Shown: positions 26,057-35,070, counted from the first letter of the stretch. The stretch: 64,000 nt of DNA from Chersky-840 sp963764205 (GCA_963764205.1 CAVXRN010000006.1:1302001-1366000), one strand, 5' to 3'. Numbers and translations: made by a program. The notes: generated by a model from the letters alone, not told the origin.

Positions 26057-26278
26057 GTGACGACCGATGGCACCATCAGTATCAGTTGCGACGACTGCGA
26101 GCTTCAGGGCACCTCCGCCTGTGAGGACTGCCTCGTGAGCTTCGTGCTCGGACGCGAGCCCGACGACGCCGTGGTGGTCGACGTCGAGGAGGCCCGGGCC
26201 ATGCGCATGCTGTCGCGTGCGGGTCTCGTGCCCAGGCTGCGGCATTCGGGCGTGGACCGGGACTGGGCCACGGGCTGA
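26057..26278 (+). CDS. Small CDDC/CEDC cysteine-motif protein, function unknown
   Basis: The 73-residue protein contains ISCDDCELQGTSACEDCLVS: two CxxC pairs separated by nine residues, which should bind zinc or a cluster. The rest is acidic, then ends in a helical MRMLSRAGLVPRLRHSG. Similar short proteins with CDDC...CxDC are widespread in actinobacteria, from memory, with no known role. GTG 26057 has GAAGGGG six bases upstream; ATG 26006 would add 17 residues. It sits between another small CxxC protein and the PimB-type gene, all on the plus strand. Confidence 0.72.
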   Translation: MTTDGTISISCDDCELQGTSACEDCLVSFVLGREPDDAVVVDVEEARAMRMLSRAGLVPRLRHSGVDRDWATG

Positions 26279-26401
26279 GGCCGGGCCAGGCCGGGTCTGC
26301 CCGGACGGGGCCCAGGCCCGGACCGGGTCAGCTCAGGACCGTGCCCGGGCCCGTCCGTGTCAGCATGGGCCGGTGCGGGCGACGGCGGGTGGACGCGGCG
26401 G

Positions 26402-27544
26402 GTGACCCATCTCCTCGTCACCAACGACTTCCCGCCCAAGGTGGGAGGCATCCAGGCCTACCTGTGGGAGCTGTGGCGTCGCATGGACCCGTCGACGTTC
26501 GCGGTCCTGACGGCGTCGTCGCATCCCCAGGCCGAGGCGTTCGACGCGGAGCAGCGGGCTCTGGGGTTCCGGGTCCAGCGGGTACCGCACCGGGTGTTGC
26601 TGCCCACGCCGGCCACGGCTCGCGCCGTGCGCAGCGCCGCCCACGATGTCGGGGCGTCGCTCGTCGTCCTCGACCCCGCCCTGCCGCTCGGGTTGCTCGG
26701 CCGGTCGCTGGGCGACCTCCCCTACGCGGTGGTGCTGCACGGCGCCGAGGTCACGGTGCCGGGGCGGATCCCAGGGACACGCCAGGCGCTGGCCGACGTG
26801 CTGAGTCGATCGGTGCTGGCGGTGTGCGCCGGCGGGTACCCCGCCGCCGAGGCGCGTCGCGTGGCCGGGGAGCGCATGCCGCCGGTCGTGGACGTCCCGC
26901 CCGGTGTGGACAGCGAGCGGTTGCGGCCGATCACCGCGGCGGCCCGGCGCAAGGCGCGCGCCGCACTGGGCCTGCCCGTCGAGGGGCCCGTCGTGGTGAG
27001 CGTGAGCCGCCTGGTGCCGCGCAAGGGGATGGACGTGCTCATCGAAGCCGCCGCCGGGTTGGTGCCGTCGTTCCCCGACCTGGCCGTGGTCATCGCCGGC
27101 GCCGGACGTGACCGGGCCCGGCTCGAGGCGCGGGTGCGAGCCACCGGCGCGCCGGTGCGGTTGGTCGGAGCCGTCCCCGACGACGAGCTGCCCCGCCTCT
27201 ACGCGGTGGCCGACGTCTTCGTCATGGCGTGTCGCGACCGGTGGTTGGGCCTCGAGCAGGAGGGCTTCGGCATCGTGTTCCTGGAGGCCGCCGCGTGCGG
27301 CGTGCCGCAGGTGGCCGGGCGCAGCGGTGGCGCCGACGAGGCCGTCGTGCACGGCCAGACGGGCCTGGTGGTCGACGACCCGGCCGACCCGGGGCGGGTG
27401 GCCGGGGCCCTGCGCCGCCTGCTCGTCGACGACGATCTCCGGCGCCGTATGGGGCGGGCCGCCCGGCGCCGGGCCCGGACGGGCTTCGGGTGGGACCAGC
27501 TCGCACATAGGCTGGCTGCGGCGTTGCAGGACGTGGAAGGCTGA
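26402..27544 (+). CDS. GT4 glycosyltransferase, PimB-like (phosphatidylinositol mannoside synthesis)
   Basis: This 380-residue GT-B enzyme starts with LLVTNDFPPKVGGIQAYLWE, the glycine-rich loop typical of PimB', the GDP-mannose-dependent phosphatidylinositol monomannoside mannosyltransferase. The nucleotide-sugar domain has VVSVSRLVPRKGMDVLIEAA and the E-x7-E motif LEQEGFGIVFLEAAACGVPQ. GTG 26402 begins right at the conserved strand; the 15 codons upstream are not conserved-looking. The downstream SRPBCC protein and the nearby PlsC-type acyltransferase match the neighbours of M. tuberculosis pimB (Rv2188c, with Rv2185c and Rv2182c), which supports the assignment. It acts at the cytoplasmic face of the membrane. 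Confidence 0.85.
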   Translation: MTHLLVTNDFPPKVGGIQAYLWELWRRMDPSTFAVLTASSHPQAEAFDAEQRALGFRVQRVPHRVLLPTPATARAVRSAAHDVGASLVVLDPALPLGLLGRSLGDLPYAVVLHGAEVTVPGRIPGTRQALADVLSRSVLAVCAGGYPAAEARRVAGERMPPVVDVPPGVDSERLRPITAAARRKARAALGLPVEGPVVVSVSRLVPRKGMDVLIEAAAGLVPSFPDLAVVIAGAGRDRARLEARVRATGAPVRLVGAVPDDELPRLYAVADVFVMACRDRWLGLEQEGFGIVFLEAAACGVPQVAGRSGGADEAVVHGQTGLVVDDPADPGRVAGALRRLLVDDDLRRRMGRAARRRARTGFGWDQLAHRLAAALQDVEG

Positions 27545-27588
27545 ACGCCGCCCAAGCCAGACGAGTACCAACCAGCGAAGGAGTGTTC

Positions 27589-28038
27589 GTGGCGGAACTG
27601 GCCACCGAGCGAATGGTCGTGACCGCCACGCCGGAGCAGTGCTTCGCCGTGGTGAGCGACATCGAGCGGTACCCGGAGTGGGCGGCGGACATCAAGCAGG
27701 TCGTGATCGAGCGGCGTGACGACGACGGCCGCCCGGGCGAGGCGACCTTCCGGGCCGGCGCCTTCGGCCGTTCCACCAGCTACACCCTGTCCTACGACTT
27801 CTCCAAGGCCCCTCGGATCCTGGCCTGGAAGCAGACCGCGGGCGATCTGACGTCCAAGCTCGACGGCAGCTACCGCTTCGACGCCGCGGGCGACGGTTCG
27901 ACCGAGGTCACCTACACCCTCGAGGTGGAGCTGCGCGTCCCGCTGCCGGGCTTCATCAAGCGCCGGGCGCAGAGCCGGATCATGCACACCGCCCTCGAGG
28001 AGCTCAAAGCACGCGTCGAGTCCTCGCTCACCACGTGA
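27589..28038 (+). CDS. SRPBCC (START-like) family protein, Rv2185c-type
   Basis: The 149-residue protein adopts the helix-grip fold that holds hydrophobic ligands. Typical segments are MVVTATPEQCFAVVSDIERY, PEWAADIKQVVI, SYTLSYDFSKAPRILAWKQT and a C-terminal helix IMHTALEELKARVESSL. It resembles the coenzyme Q-binding/cyclase subgroup and the mycobacterial Rv2185c next to pimB. GAAGGAG lies five bases before GTG 27589; the GTG at 27583 overlaps that site and is rejected. It follows the PimB-like gene by 44 bp and precedes the ROK kinase by 46 bp. Confidence 0.88.
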   Translation: MAELATERMVVTATPEQCFAVVSDIERYPEWAADIKQVVIERRDDDGRPGEATFRAGAFGRSTSYTLSYDFSKAPRILAWKQTAGDLTSKLDGSYRFDAAGDGSTEVTYTLEVELRVPLPGFIKRRAQSRIMHTALEELKARVESSLTT

Positions 28039-28084
28039 GCGGGCCACCCCCGCCGACCACCGGGCCGATGCACAGGAGGTCGGC

Positions 28085-29107
28085 ATGGCGGGGCAGGTGA
28101 CGATCGGGATCGACATGGGCGGCACCAAGGTGCTCGGCCTGGCCGTCGACGACGAGGGCGTGGTGCTGGCCGAGGTGCGCGTCGCCACGCCGGGGCGCCG
28201 CGCCACGGGCGCGGGTGGCACCGGCGCCGAGCACGACACCGACGGGTTCGCGCCCGTGATCGAGGCGCTGGCGTCGGTGACCGAGCAATTGTGCGCCGGC
28301 ATCGACACCGAGGTGGCGTCGGTGGGGGTCGGGGCACCGGGCCTGGTCGACAACACCGGCGTGCTCCGCTACGCGCCGAACCTCCCGGGCGGCAACGGGC
28401 TCGACATCGCGGGCGGCCTCGCGGCCCGCCTCGGAGGGCTGCGCACCGTGGTCGACAACGACGCCACCTGCGCCACGGTGGCCGAGTGGGCCTTCGGCGC
28501 CGCCGCGGGCGTCTCCGACGCGGTGATGGTCACGCTGGGCACGGGGATCGGGGGCGGGGTCATCGCCGGCGGCCACGTCGTCCGGGGGGCGTCGGGCTTC
28601 GGGGGCGAGATCGGCCACATGGTGGTCGACCCGTCGGGACCGCCGTGCCCGTGCGGCAAACGCGGCTGCTGGGAGCGCTTCGCCTCGGGCAGCGGCCTCG
28701 GTCGCCTCGCCCGCGAAGCGGCCCATGCCGGACGGCTGGACGAAGTGGTGAGCCTCGCCGGTGGGGATGCCGAGTCGGTGCGGGGCGAGCACGTGCTGGT
28801 GGCGGCCAAGGCCGGTGACGTCGGTGCGCTGGCCGTGCTGGGCGAGCTCGGGTGGTGGCTGGCGCTGGGCCTCTCCAACCTGGCGCTCGTGCTGGACCCC
28901 GCCGTCATGGTCTACGGCGGCGGCCTGGTCGAGACCGTGACCCTGGTGCGCGACGAGGTCAGGACCGCGTTCGACGAGCTCCTCGAGGGCCACGCCTACC
29001 GGCCCGAGGTGCAGATCCTGCCGGCCCTGCTGGGCGAGCGGGCCGGGGCCATGGGCGCCGCCCTGGTGGCGCGCGCCGGCGACCGCTACCGGGTCGACGT
29101 GGCCTGA
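28085..29107 (+). CDS. ROK-family glucokinase
   Basis: This 340-residue sugar kinase has the N-terminal phosphate motif VTIGIDMGGTKVLGLAVDD, the catalytic Asp region VVDNDATCATVAEWAFGA, the LGTGIGGGVIAGG loop and the ROK zinc motif GEIGHMVVDPSGPPCPCGKR followed by GCWE. These features define ROK glucokinases that phosphorylate glucose at O6. AGGAGG lies just upstream of ATG 28085. It is in a run with the PimB-like and SRPBCC genes; actinobacterial glucokinase genes often share this neighbourhood. Confidence 0.92.
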   Translation: MAGQVTIGIDMGGTKVLGLAVDDEGVVLAEVRVATPGRRATGAGGTGAEHDTDGFAPVIEALASVTEQLCAGIDTEVASVGVGAPGLVDNTGVLRYAPNLPGGNGLDIAGGLAARLGGLRTVVDNDATCATVAEWAFGAAAGVSDAVMVTLGTGIGGGVIAGGHVVRGASGFGGEIGHMVVDPSGPPCPCGKRGCWERFASGSGLGRLAREAAHAGRLDEVVSLAGGDAESVRGEHVLVAAKAGDVGALAVLGELGWWLALGLSNLALVLDPAVMVYGGGLVETVTLVRDEVRTAFDELLEGHAYRPEVQILPALLGERAGAMGAALVARAGDRYRVDVA

Positions 29108-29127
29108 TCGCGGCGGAGGCGGGCGCC

Positions 29128-29827
29128 GTGCGGGTCGGGGTCACGCTGCCGACGTTCCGCGACGACGCCGTGGCGATCGACGCGGCGCGCCGCGCCGAGG
29201 AGGTCGGCCTCGACGGTGTGTTCGTGTTCGACCACCTGTGGCCCATGGGCGCACCGCTGCGCCCCGCACTCTCCGCCTTCCCGGTGCTGGGGGCGGTGGC
29301 CGCCGTCACCGACCGGGTGTGCTTCGGTCCCCTCGTGGCGCGCATCGGCCTCGTGCCCGACGAGATCCTCGTGGCCGAGCTCCTGTCGCTGCACGCCATG
29401 GCGCCGAGGCGCCTCGTGGCGGGGCTCGGGACCGGCGACAGCAAGAGTGCGGCCGAGAACCGCGCCTTCGGGATCCCCTTCGACCCTCCCGACGAGCGTC
29501 GGGTGTCGCTGCGCCGGTGCGCGTGCGCAGCTGCTCGAGGCCGGGGTGCCGGTGTGGGTGGGAGGAGGCTCGTCCACCACCGTCGAGCTCGCCGTGGAGC
29601 TGGGGCCGGGCGCGGCGGTCAACCTGTGGGAGGGCCAGCCCGCGGCCGTGGCCGGGCTGCTCCCGCGCTGCGAGGTGACGTGGGCAGGGCCCGTGGCCGG
29701 CGACGTGGCGGGGATCGCGGAGTGGCTGGGTGAGGTGGCGGCGGCCGGCGCCACGTGGGCGGTGTGCGCGTGGCCCGAGTCGGTCGAAGCCGTGGCGGAG
29801 GCGGCCGCCTTCGTGCGCAGCGCCTGA
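29128..29827 (+). CDS. LLM-class flavin/F420-dependent oxidoreductase (one-base frameshift)
   Basis: The luciferase-like fold is seen in VRVGVTLPTFRDDAVAIDAA, ARRAEEVGLDGVFVFDHLWP, CFGPLVARIGLVPDEILVAE and APRRLVAGLGTGDSKSAAEN, typical of F420-dependent monooxygenase-like proteins. After PPDERRVSLRR (near 29515) the frame is lost, and the next frame continues with AQLLEAGVPVWVGGGSSTTV to the stop at 29827. Removing one base gives 232 residues, somewhat short for the family (usually about 280), so a segment may also be missing. GTG 29128 lies 20 bp after the glucokinase stop, suggesting an operon. An assembly insertion is a likely cause of the shift. Confidence 0.8.
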
Positions 29828-29891
29828 CGGCGCGCTCGCCGACGGGGGAGGCGTCGCCGGCGGCGCGCAGGCCGAGGACTAACCTCGGGCG

Positions 29892-31095
29892 ATGGAGTTC
29901 CGACGGATCAACGGCCTTCCCCCGTACGTCTTCGCGCACATCGAGGCGCTGAAGCTGGCGGCCCGGCGAGCCGGATCCGACGTCGTCGACCTCGGATTCG
30001 GCAACCCCGACCTGCCCTCGCCCGACGCGGCGGTGGAGAAGCTGGCCGAAGCCGTCCACAACCCCAAGAACCACCGCTACTCGGCCAGCAAGGGCATCCC
30101 CAAGCTCCGCCAGGCGATCTCGTCGCTGTACCTGCGCCGGTTCGGCGTCGAGCTCGACCCCGACACCGAGGTCGTGACGACCATCGGGGCCAAGGAGGGG
30201 ATGTCGCATCTCATGTGGGTGCTGCTGGGCCCCGGCGACAGCGCCCTGGTGCCGTCACCGTCGTATCCGATCCACATCTACGCGCCGCTCTTCGCCGGCG
30301 CCGAGGTGCGCCAGGTCCGCCTGGAGGGGGACGACAACATCGACGGCCCACCGGCGTCCGAGGCGTTCTTCGACAACCTCATGGAGTCATGGGGCTCGGC
30401 CTGGCCCAAGCCGCGCGTCATCGTGCTGTCGTTTCCCCACAACCCCACCACGGCGTGTGTCGACCTGGCCTGGATGCAGCGCATCGTCGACTTCGCCCGT
30501 GAGCACGACATCGTGCTCGTGCACGACTTCGCCTACGCCGACATCGCCTTCGACGGCTACCAGCCACCGTCGATCCTCCAGGTGCCCGGGGCCAAGGACG
30601 TGGCCGTCGAGCTGTACTCGCTCACCAAGTCGTTCTCGATGGCGGGGTGGCGCGTCGCCTTCCTGGTCGGCAACGCCGAGATCGTCGCCGCGCTCGACGA
30701 AGCTCAAGAGCTACCTCGACTACGGCACCTTCCAGCCCATCCAGATCGCGGCCATCGTGGCCATGAACGAGGTGCCCGACTACCCGAAGTGGGTCAACGA
30801 GACCTACCTGGCCCGACGCGACGCGCTGTGCGACGGGTTGAACCGCATCGGGTGGAGCCTGACCCCACCCAAGGGGACCATGTTCGTGTGGGCACCGATC
30901 CCCGAGCCCTACCGCGAGATGGGGTCGCTCGAGTTCTCGTCGTTCTTGGTGTCCGAGGCCGAGGTGGCCACCTCACCCGGCGTCGGGTTCGGGCCCGGCG
31001 GTGACGGGCACGTCCGTTTCGCGCTGATCGAGAACGAACAGCGCATCGGCCAGGCCGTGCGCAACCTGCGCAAGACCCTCACCAAGTTGCACTGA
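29892..31095 (+). CDS. PLP-dependent class I/II aminotransferase, alanine/LL-diaminopimelate type (one-base frameshift)
   Basis: This fold-type I aminotransferase resembles AlaC and LL-DAP aminotransferases: MEFRRINGLPPYVFAHIEAL, VDLGFGNPDLPSPDAAVEKL, VLSFPHNPTTACVDLAWMQ and the Schiff-base lysine at residue 246 in SLTKSFSMAGWRVAFL. At about 30703 the frame breaks; the next frame carries LKSYLDYGTFQPIQIAAIVA through GPGGDGHVRFALIENEQRI to the stop at 31095. Deleting one G in GCTCGACGAAGCTC restores a 400-residue protein of normal length. TAACCT at 29880-29885 ends six bases before ATG 29892, so it is leaderless. The exact amino acid substrate is open. Confidence 0.87.
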
Positions 31096-31145
31096 CCGAC
31101 CCGTTGCACTGACCCCCCGGTTGCACCGACCCCCCGGTTGCACCG
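31091..31145. repeat. Three imperfect 17-bp tandem repeats at the 3' end of the aminotransferase gene
   Basis: Units CACTGACCGACCCGTTG, CACTGACCCCCCGGTTG and CACCGACCCCCCGGTTG follow one another, and a fourth partial unit CACCGA follows. The first unit contains the aminotransferase stop codon, so the repeat arose by duplication of the gene's 3' end. It falls in the convergent gap before the next minus-strand gene. Confidence 0.75.
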
Positions 31146-31158
31146 ATCGGCCGGGGCG

Positions 31159-31530
31159 TCACCGCCCGAGCGCGGCCACCAGGGCGTCGGGGTCGTCGAG
31201 GCTGACGGTGAGCACGTGGAGATGGATGGGGATGCCCACGGCCCAGGCGCGCACGGCGGGGTCGACGGCGATGGTGAGGAGCCCGGTGGTGGTGCCGTTG
31301 ACGAGCCAGCTGCCCCGCCACCCGTGCACCCCGATGCCGCCCACCGGCCCCTGGCGCGGCGCGACCGACACGATCTGGTGCACGGGGATCGATGCCCGGA
31401 AGGCCCAGCCCATGCGCACGTGCAGGACGTCACCGTCGAGGACGACGCTCGAGAGCCCCGGCCCCATGCCCACCGCCGACAGCAGACCCCGCAGCGCGCC
31501 GTAGCGGAAGCCGAACGAAGTGGTCGCCAT
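31159..31530 (-). CDS. Conserved hypothetical protein (123 aa)
   Basis: The protein has no motif I recognise. It shows alternating hydrophobic strands (SVVLDGDVLHVRMGWAFRAS, SVAPRQGPVGGIGVHGWRGS, TTTGLLTIAVDPAVRAWAVG, LHVLTVSLDDPDALVAAL) that suggest a compact beta-rich domain of the pleckstrin-like or DUF type found in actinobacteria. ATG 31530 is the first good start; an upstream extension in frame (MPAGLRRRARRAWHTG) is arginine-rich and probably not translated. It lies convergent to the aminotransferase and divergent from the potassium channel. Confidence 0.65.
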   Translation of the reverse strand: MATTSFGFRYGALRGLLSAVGMGPGLSSVVLDGDVLHVRMGWAFRASIPVHQIVSVAPRQGPVGGIGVHGWRGSWLVNGTTTGLLTIAVDPAVRAWAVGIPIHLHVLTVSLDDPDALVAALGR

Positions 31531-31655
31531 GGCCGTGCCAGTGTGCCACGCCCTGCGTGCACGGCGTCGGAGTCCGGCGGGCAACGGTCGGGCCGCGGGC
31601 GGCGGGGGGCGGGGGGCGAGCGGCGGTCGGTCGGCGGTCGGGCATGATGTCGCCC

Positions 31656-32645
31656 GTGAGGGATCCCTTCCGGCGGGTGCGGATCGGCCTGGCGGCGCTG
31701 GTGCTCGTCACGGTGGCCGGGACCGTGGGCTACATGGTGATCGGCTTCGACTTCCTTAATTCGGTGTACCAGACGGTGGTCACCATCACGACGGTGGGGT
31801 ACGGGTTCCCGCGCCCGCTGCACGCGGGCGCCAAGGTGTTCACGATCTTCCTCATCCTCGGGGGCGTGGGCACCGCGCTCTACTCGTTCTCGGTCGTGCT
31901 CGAGTTGTTGATCGAAGGCCACATGCGGGACCTGGTGAGGAGGCGGAGAATGGAGCGCAACATCGAGCACATGTCCGGGCACGTGGTCGTGTGCGGATGG
32001 GGTCGCGTCGGGCGCGAGGTGGCCCGTTTCCTCGCCGCCGCGGACCGCGAGGTCGTGGTGGTCGACCGCGACGCGACCCGACTGGAGGACATCCCGTATC
32101 CGTGGGTCAGCGGCGACGTGACCGACGACGAGACGCTCATCCAGGCCGGGATCGAGCGGGCCGAGACGTTGGTGGCGGCCCTCGACACCGACGCCGACAA
32201 CCTGTACGTGACCCTGGCGGTCCGCTCCATGCGCCCCGACATGCAGATCATCGCCCGGGCCCGCAACGACTCGTCGGAGCCCAAGTTGCTGCGCGCCGGC
32301 GCCAACCGGGTAGTGAACCCCCAACAGCTCGGCGGTGACCGCATGGCGGCCTTCGTCACCCAGCCCCACGTCGTCGACTTCGTGGACGTGGTCATGCACG
32401 ACGGCACCCTCGAGTTCCGGTTGGAGGAGCTCTCGGTCTCCGCCGGGTCACCCCTGACGGGGAACACGGTCCACGACGTGCAGCTCCATGACCGCACGGG
32501 TGCCCTCGTCCTCGCCATCCGTCGCCCCGACGGCACCTTCGCCACCAACCCGTCGTCCGAGGTCGTCATCGAGGAGGGTGACATCCTCATCGGCGTGGGC
32601 ACCGAGGCGCAGCTCGAAGCGCTGGCACGCTTCGCGGCGCGGTAG
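31656..32645 (+). CDS. Two-TM potassium channel protein with RCK (TrkA-N/TrkA-C) domains
   Basis: The 329-residue protein has a first helix (IGLAALVLVTVAGTVGYMVI), a pore loop with the K+ filter TITTVGYGF, a second helix (FTIFLILGGVGTALYSFSVV), then an RCK N-lobe Rossmann domain (HVVVCGWGRVGREVARFLAA, with the acidic VVVDRD) and a TrkA-C lobe (GSPLTGNTVHDVQLHDRTGA). The layout matches MthK-type ligand-gated potassium channels. GTG 31656 is favoured because CATGAT ends seven bases upstream; ATG 31647 is the alternative and adds three residues. It is divergent from the gene at 31530. Confidence 0.9.
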   Translation: MRDPFRRVRIGLAALVLVTVAGTVGYMVIGFDFLNSVYQTVVTITTVGYGFPRPLHAGAKVFTIFLILGGVGTALYSFSVVLELLIEGHMRDLVRRRRMERNIEHMSGHVVVCGWGRVGREVARFLAAADREVVVVDRDATRLEDIPYPWVSGDVTDDETLIQAGIERAETLVAALDTDADNLYVTLAVRSMRPDMQIIARARNDSSEPKLLRAGANRVVNPQQLGGDRMAAFVTQPHVVDFVDVVMHDGTLEFRLEELSVSAGSPLTGNTVHDVQLHDRTGALVLAIRRPDGTFATNPSSEVVIEEGDILIGVGTEAQLEALARFAAR

Positions 32646-32664
32646 CAAGGCGCGCCAGGGGCGG

Positions 32665-33288
32665 TCAGCCCGGGGTGCGACGCAGTCGGCGCTCGGCCGC
32701 GGCGGGGGAGAGGATGCCCTCGAGACAGAAGGCCACCGTCGCGTCGCCCGCCTCGTCGGCGGGCCGGCCCTGTTCGAACACGAGGACACGGGCCAGCCGG
32801 TCGGTGACGCCCAGGATGGCGTGGGCGAGGACAAGGGGATCGTCGCGTCGGATCATGCTGGCGGCGATGCCCGCCTTCACGTGGGGAAGGGCGTCGGCCA
32901 CGGCCTGCTCCTCGCCCTTGCGGATGAGGGGGGCGAACCGCTCCTCGGTCCGGGCGAACTCCAAGAGGACGAAGAGGTGCCGGTTGCCGTCCAGCCACGC
33001 CACCGAGGCCCGGATCCCCGCCTCGATGCGACGGACGGGGTCGGGCTCGTCCGCGATGGCTTGGCGTTGGGCCCGGCGGAGGTCGCGTTGCGCGTCGGTG
33101 AGGATCTGGCGCAACAACTCCTCTTTGGATGCGAAGTACCAGTAGAAGACGCCCTTGCCCACGCCGAGGCCGTCGACGATGTCGGTGACCGACGTGGGGT
33201 GATATCCCTGCGACGCGAACTGCCGGGCGGCGTAGTCGAGGAGCTCGTCCCGGCGCCGCTGTCCCCGTGCGGTCAACCGGCGTGCCAT
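32665..33288 (-). CDS. TetR-family transcriptional regulator
   Basis: The 207-residue protein has the N-terminal TetR helix-turn-helix (DELLDYAARQFASQGYHPTS, then VTDIVDGLGVGKGVFYWYFA and SKEELLRQIL) and a variable ligand-binding domain. TAGCGT (33296-33301 on the minus strand) ends seven bases before ATG 33288, so the transcript is leaderless. It diverges from the acyltransferase gene with 89 bp between starts, so it may control that gene, although no operator palindrome is obvious. TetR proteins near PlsC-type enzymes often sense fatty acids or acyl-CoAs; this is inference. Confidence 0.92.
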   Translation of the reverse strand: MARRLTARGQRRRDELLDYAARQFASQGYHPTSVTDIVDGLGVGKGVFYWYFASKEELLRQILTDAQRDLRRAQRQAIADEPDPVRRIEAGIRASVAWLDGNRHLFVLLEFARTEERFAPLIRKGEEQAVADALPHVKAGIAASMIRRDDPLVLAHAILGVTDRLARVLVFEQGRPADEAGDATVAFCLEGILSPAAAERRLRRTPG

Positions 33289-33377
33289 CGGCCAGACGCT
33301 ACATGTGGCAGGGGTCGGGCCCGGGGGTGCACGGCATGTGCATCTCGCCTCATCACCCGGCGCGCTACCGTGGGGGC

Positions 33378-34151
33378 GTGGCCTACTGGGTGCTGAAGGT
33401 CCTGCTCAGCCCCATCTTCTACGTGGTGTGGCGCATCAAGGTGGAAGGGCGCGACCACGTGCCGGCCACGGGTCCCGTCATCCTGGCGCCCAATCACGTC
33501 ACGTTCCTCGACTCGATGTTCCTCCCGCTCGTGTTGCGGCGGCGGGTGACGTTCGTGGCCAAGGCCGAGTACTTCGACTCGTGGAAGACCTCGTGGTTCT
33601 TCCGGTCCTGCGGCCAGATCCCTATGCGGCGCGAGGGCGGCAGCGCGTCGGAGCGGGCGTTGGCGGCGGCCCGCGACGTGCTCGCGTCGGGCAACGTGCT
33701 CGGGATCTACCCCGAGGGCACGCGCTCGCCCGACGGCCGCCTCTACCGCGGGCACACCGGTGCCGCGCGGTTGGCGCTCGCCAGCAGGGTGCCCATCGTC
33801 CCGGTGGGACTGGTCGGGACCTCCGAGATCCAACCGCCGGGGTCGAACCGGCCGCGGCCGTTCAAGAGGGTGACGGTGCGCTTCGGTGTCCCGCTCGACC
33901 TGTCGCGCTTCGAAGGCGACGCGGCGGGTGACCCGTTGACGCTGCGGGCGGCGACCGACGAGCTGATGTTCGAGATCCGCAACCTGTCGGGGCAGGACTA
34001 CGTCGACCGCTACGCCAAGCGCCACAACGTGGTGGGAGGCGCCGACGTCGCCCGCGTGCGGACCTCGACCAACGGCGACGGCGTGGACCCCGCCGTGGCG
34101 GACGCCCGCACGCGCCAGCACGCCGGGGCGAGCTCCGAGCCTGCCGCCTGA
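33378..34151 (+). CDS. 1-acyl-sn-glycerol-3-phosphate acyltransferase (PlsC family)
   Basis: PlsC acylates lysophosphatidic acid to phosphatidic acid at the membrane. The 257-residue protein has an N-terminal hydrophobic anchor (VLKVLLSPIFYVVW) and the acyltransferase motifs NHVTFLDSMFLPLV (HX4D), FFRSCGQIPMRREGG (motif II), GIYPEGTRSPDGRLYRGHTG (motif III) and VPIVPVGLVGTSE (motif IV). TACCGT at 33366-33371 ends six bases before GTG 33378, indicating a leaderless mRNA and ruling out the longer start. A disordered tail follows residue 215. It corresponds to the Rv2182c-type enzyme near pimB in mycobacteria. Confidence 0.92.
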   Translation: MAYWVLKVLLSPIFYVVWRIKVEGRDHVPATGPVILAPNHVTFLDSMFLPLVLRRRVTFVAKAEYFDSWKTSWFFRSCGQIPMRREGGSASERALAAARDVLASGNVLGIYPEGTRSPDGRLYRGHTGAARLALASRVPIVPVGLVGTSEIQPPGSNRPRPFKRVTVRFGVPLDLSRFEGDAAGDPLTLRAATDELMFEIRNLSGQDYVDRYAKRHNVVGGADVARVRTSTNGDGVDPAVADARTRQHAGASSEPAA

Positions 34152-34152
34152 G

Positions 34153-35070
34153 TCACGCGGTCAGGAACTGCAACTGGGCCGGGCCGCGTGCCGCCCAGAA
34201 GGCGGCGTCGTGAGCGCCGGGCTCGAAGTGGACGCTGCCGGCGGGCAGCAGCTGGGCCAAGCGCTGCGATCCCCACAGGAACGGGTCCGACGTCCCCTCG
34301 TCGACACGAACCGGGATGTCGCCCAGTTGCGACAAACGGCCGATCACGTCATGGGTTTCCCAATCCTGAGCCGAGTCGAAGGCCGACGGATTCGCCGCGT
34401 ACGCGGCCTGGTACGAAGGCCAGATCGCCGGGCTCTCGGCCGCAACCCGACGAATCAACTGCGGGTAGGTCTCCGCCAGCAGCAGTGCTCCGTACCCTCC
34501 CATCGACCAGCCCAGGAGCCCGATGTCGTCCACGTGCAAGCCCTTGGCACCGAGGAGCGGGAGGAATTCGTGGACGAGCATGCCCTGAGGGTCGTCACCG
34601 TCGGCGCGGGGGTGCCAGTAGCCGTTGCCCCCGTCCACCGACGCGAGGGCGATCGGGGGCAACGGGGTACCGTCGATCGCCTGGGCCTGGGCGTCCTGGA
34701 GGTGGAGCGCGCCGAAGGCGTCGGTGTGGTCGGCGTCGTAGCCGTGCAGCACGAGGGCGGTGTCGAGCCGGTCGCCGGGTCGGTGCTGCGGCGGGTAGGA
34801 GATCGCCCATCCCACCGAGGTGTGCCGGTACCGCGACGTGAAGCGTCCCGAGACGAGCGGCCCCGGACCGAGGCGGACGGTCGTGCTCGGCGTCGCCGTC
34901 GTCGACGTTGTCGGAAGTGCGAGCACCCTGTGCTGTGTCTTTTCGGTCGCTGCGCATGCCGAGGCCAAGGCGCCGACTGACACCGCGGCGGCGCCCAGCA
35001 GCGACCTCCGGGTCACGCGTCGCTCGGGGCCGCCCCAGGCTCGGTTGTCTTCGGGTTTCGCTGCGATCAC
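34153..35070 (-). CDS. Secreted alpha/beta-hydrolase lipoprotein (esterase D-like)
   Basis: The 305-residue protein starts with a Tat-type signal containing TRRSLLGAAAVSVGALASAC; the LASAC lipobox predicts lipidation at that cysteine. The hydrolase domain has the nucleophile elbow GLLGWSMGGYGALLLAETYP (Ser), an acid in VRVDEGTSDPFLWG (Asp) and His in FEPGAHDAAFWAAR, with LVLHGYDADH as the oxyanion strand. It resembles putative esterases related to esterase D and antigen 85. Its start overlaps the stop of the DinB gene (ATGA), so the two are coupled. Substrate unknown. Confidence 0.88.
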   Translation of the reverse strand: MIAAKPEDNRAWGGPERRVTRRSLLGAAAVSVGALASACAATEKTQHRVLALPTTSTTATPSTTVRLGPGPLVSGRFTSRYRHTSVGWAISYPPQHRPGDRLDTALVLHGYDADHTDAFGALHLQDAQAQAIDGTPLPPIALASVDGGNGYWHPRADGDDPQGMLVHEFLPLLGAKGLHVDDIGLLGWSMGGYGALLLAETYPQLIRRVAAESPAIWPSYQAAYAANPSAFDSAQDWETHDVIGRLSQLGDIPVRVDEGTSDPFLWGSQRLAQLLPAGSVHFEPGAHDAAFWAARGPAQLQFLTA

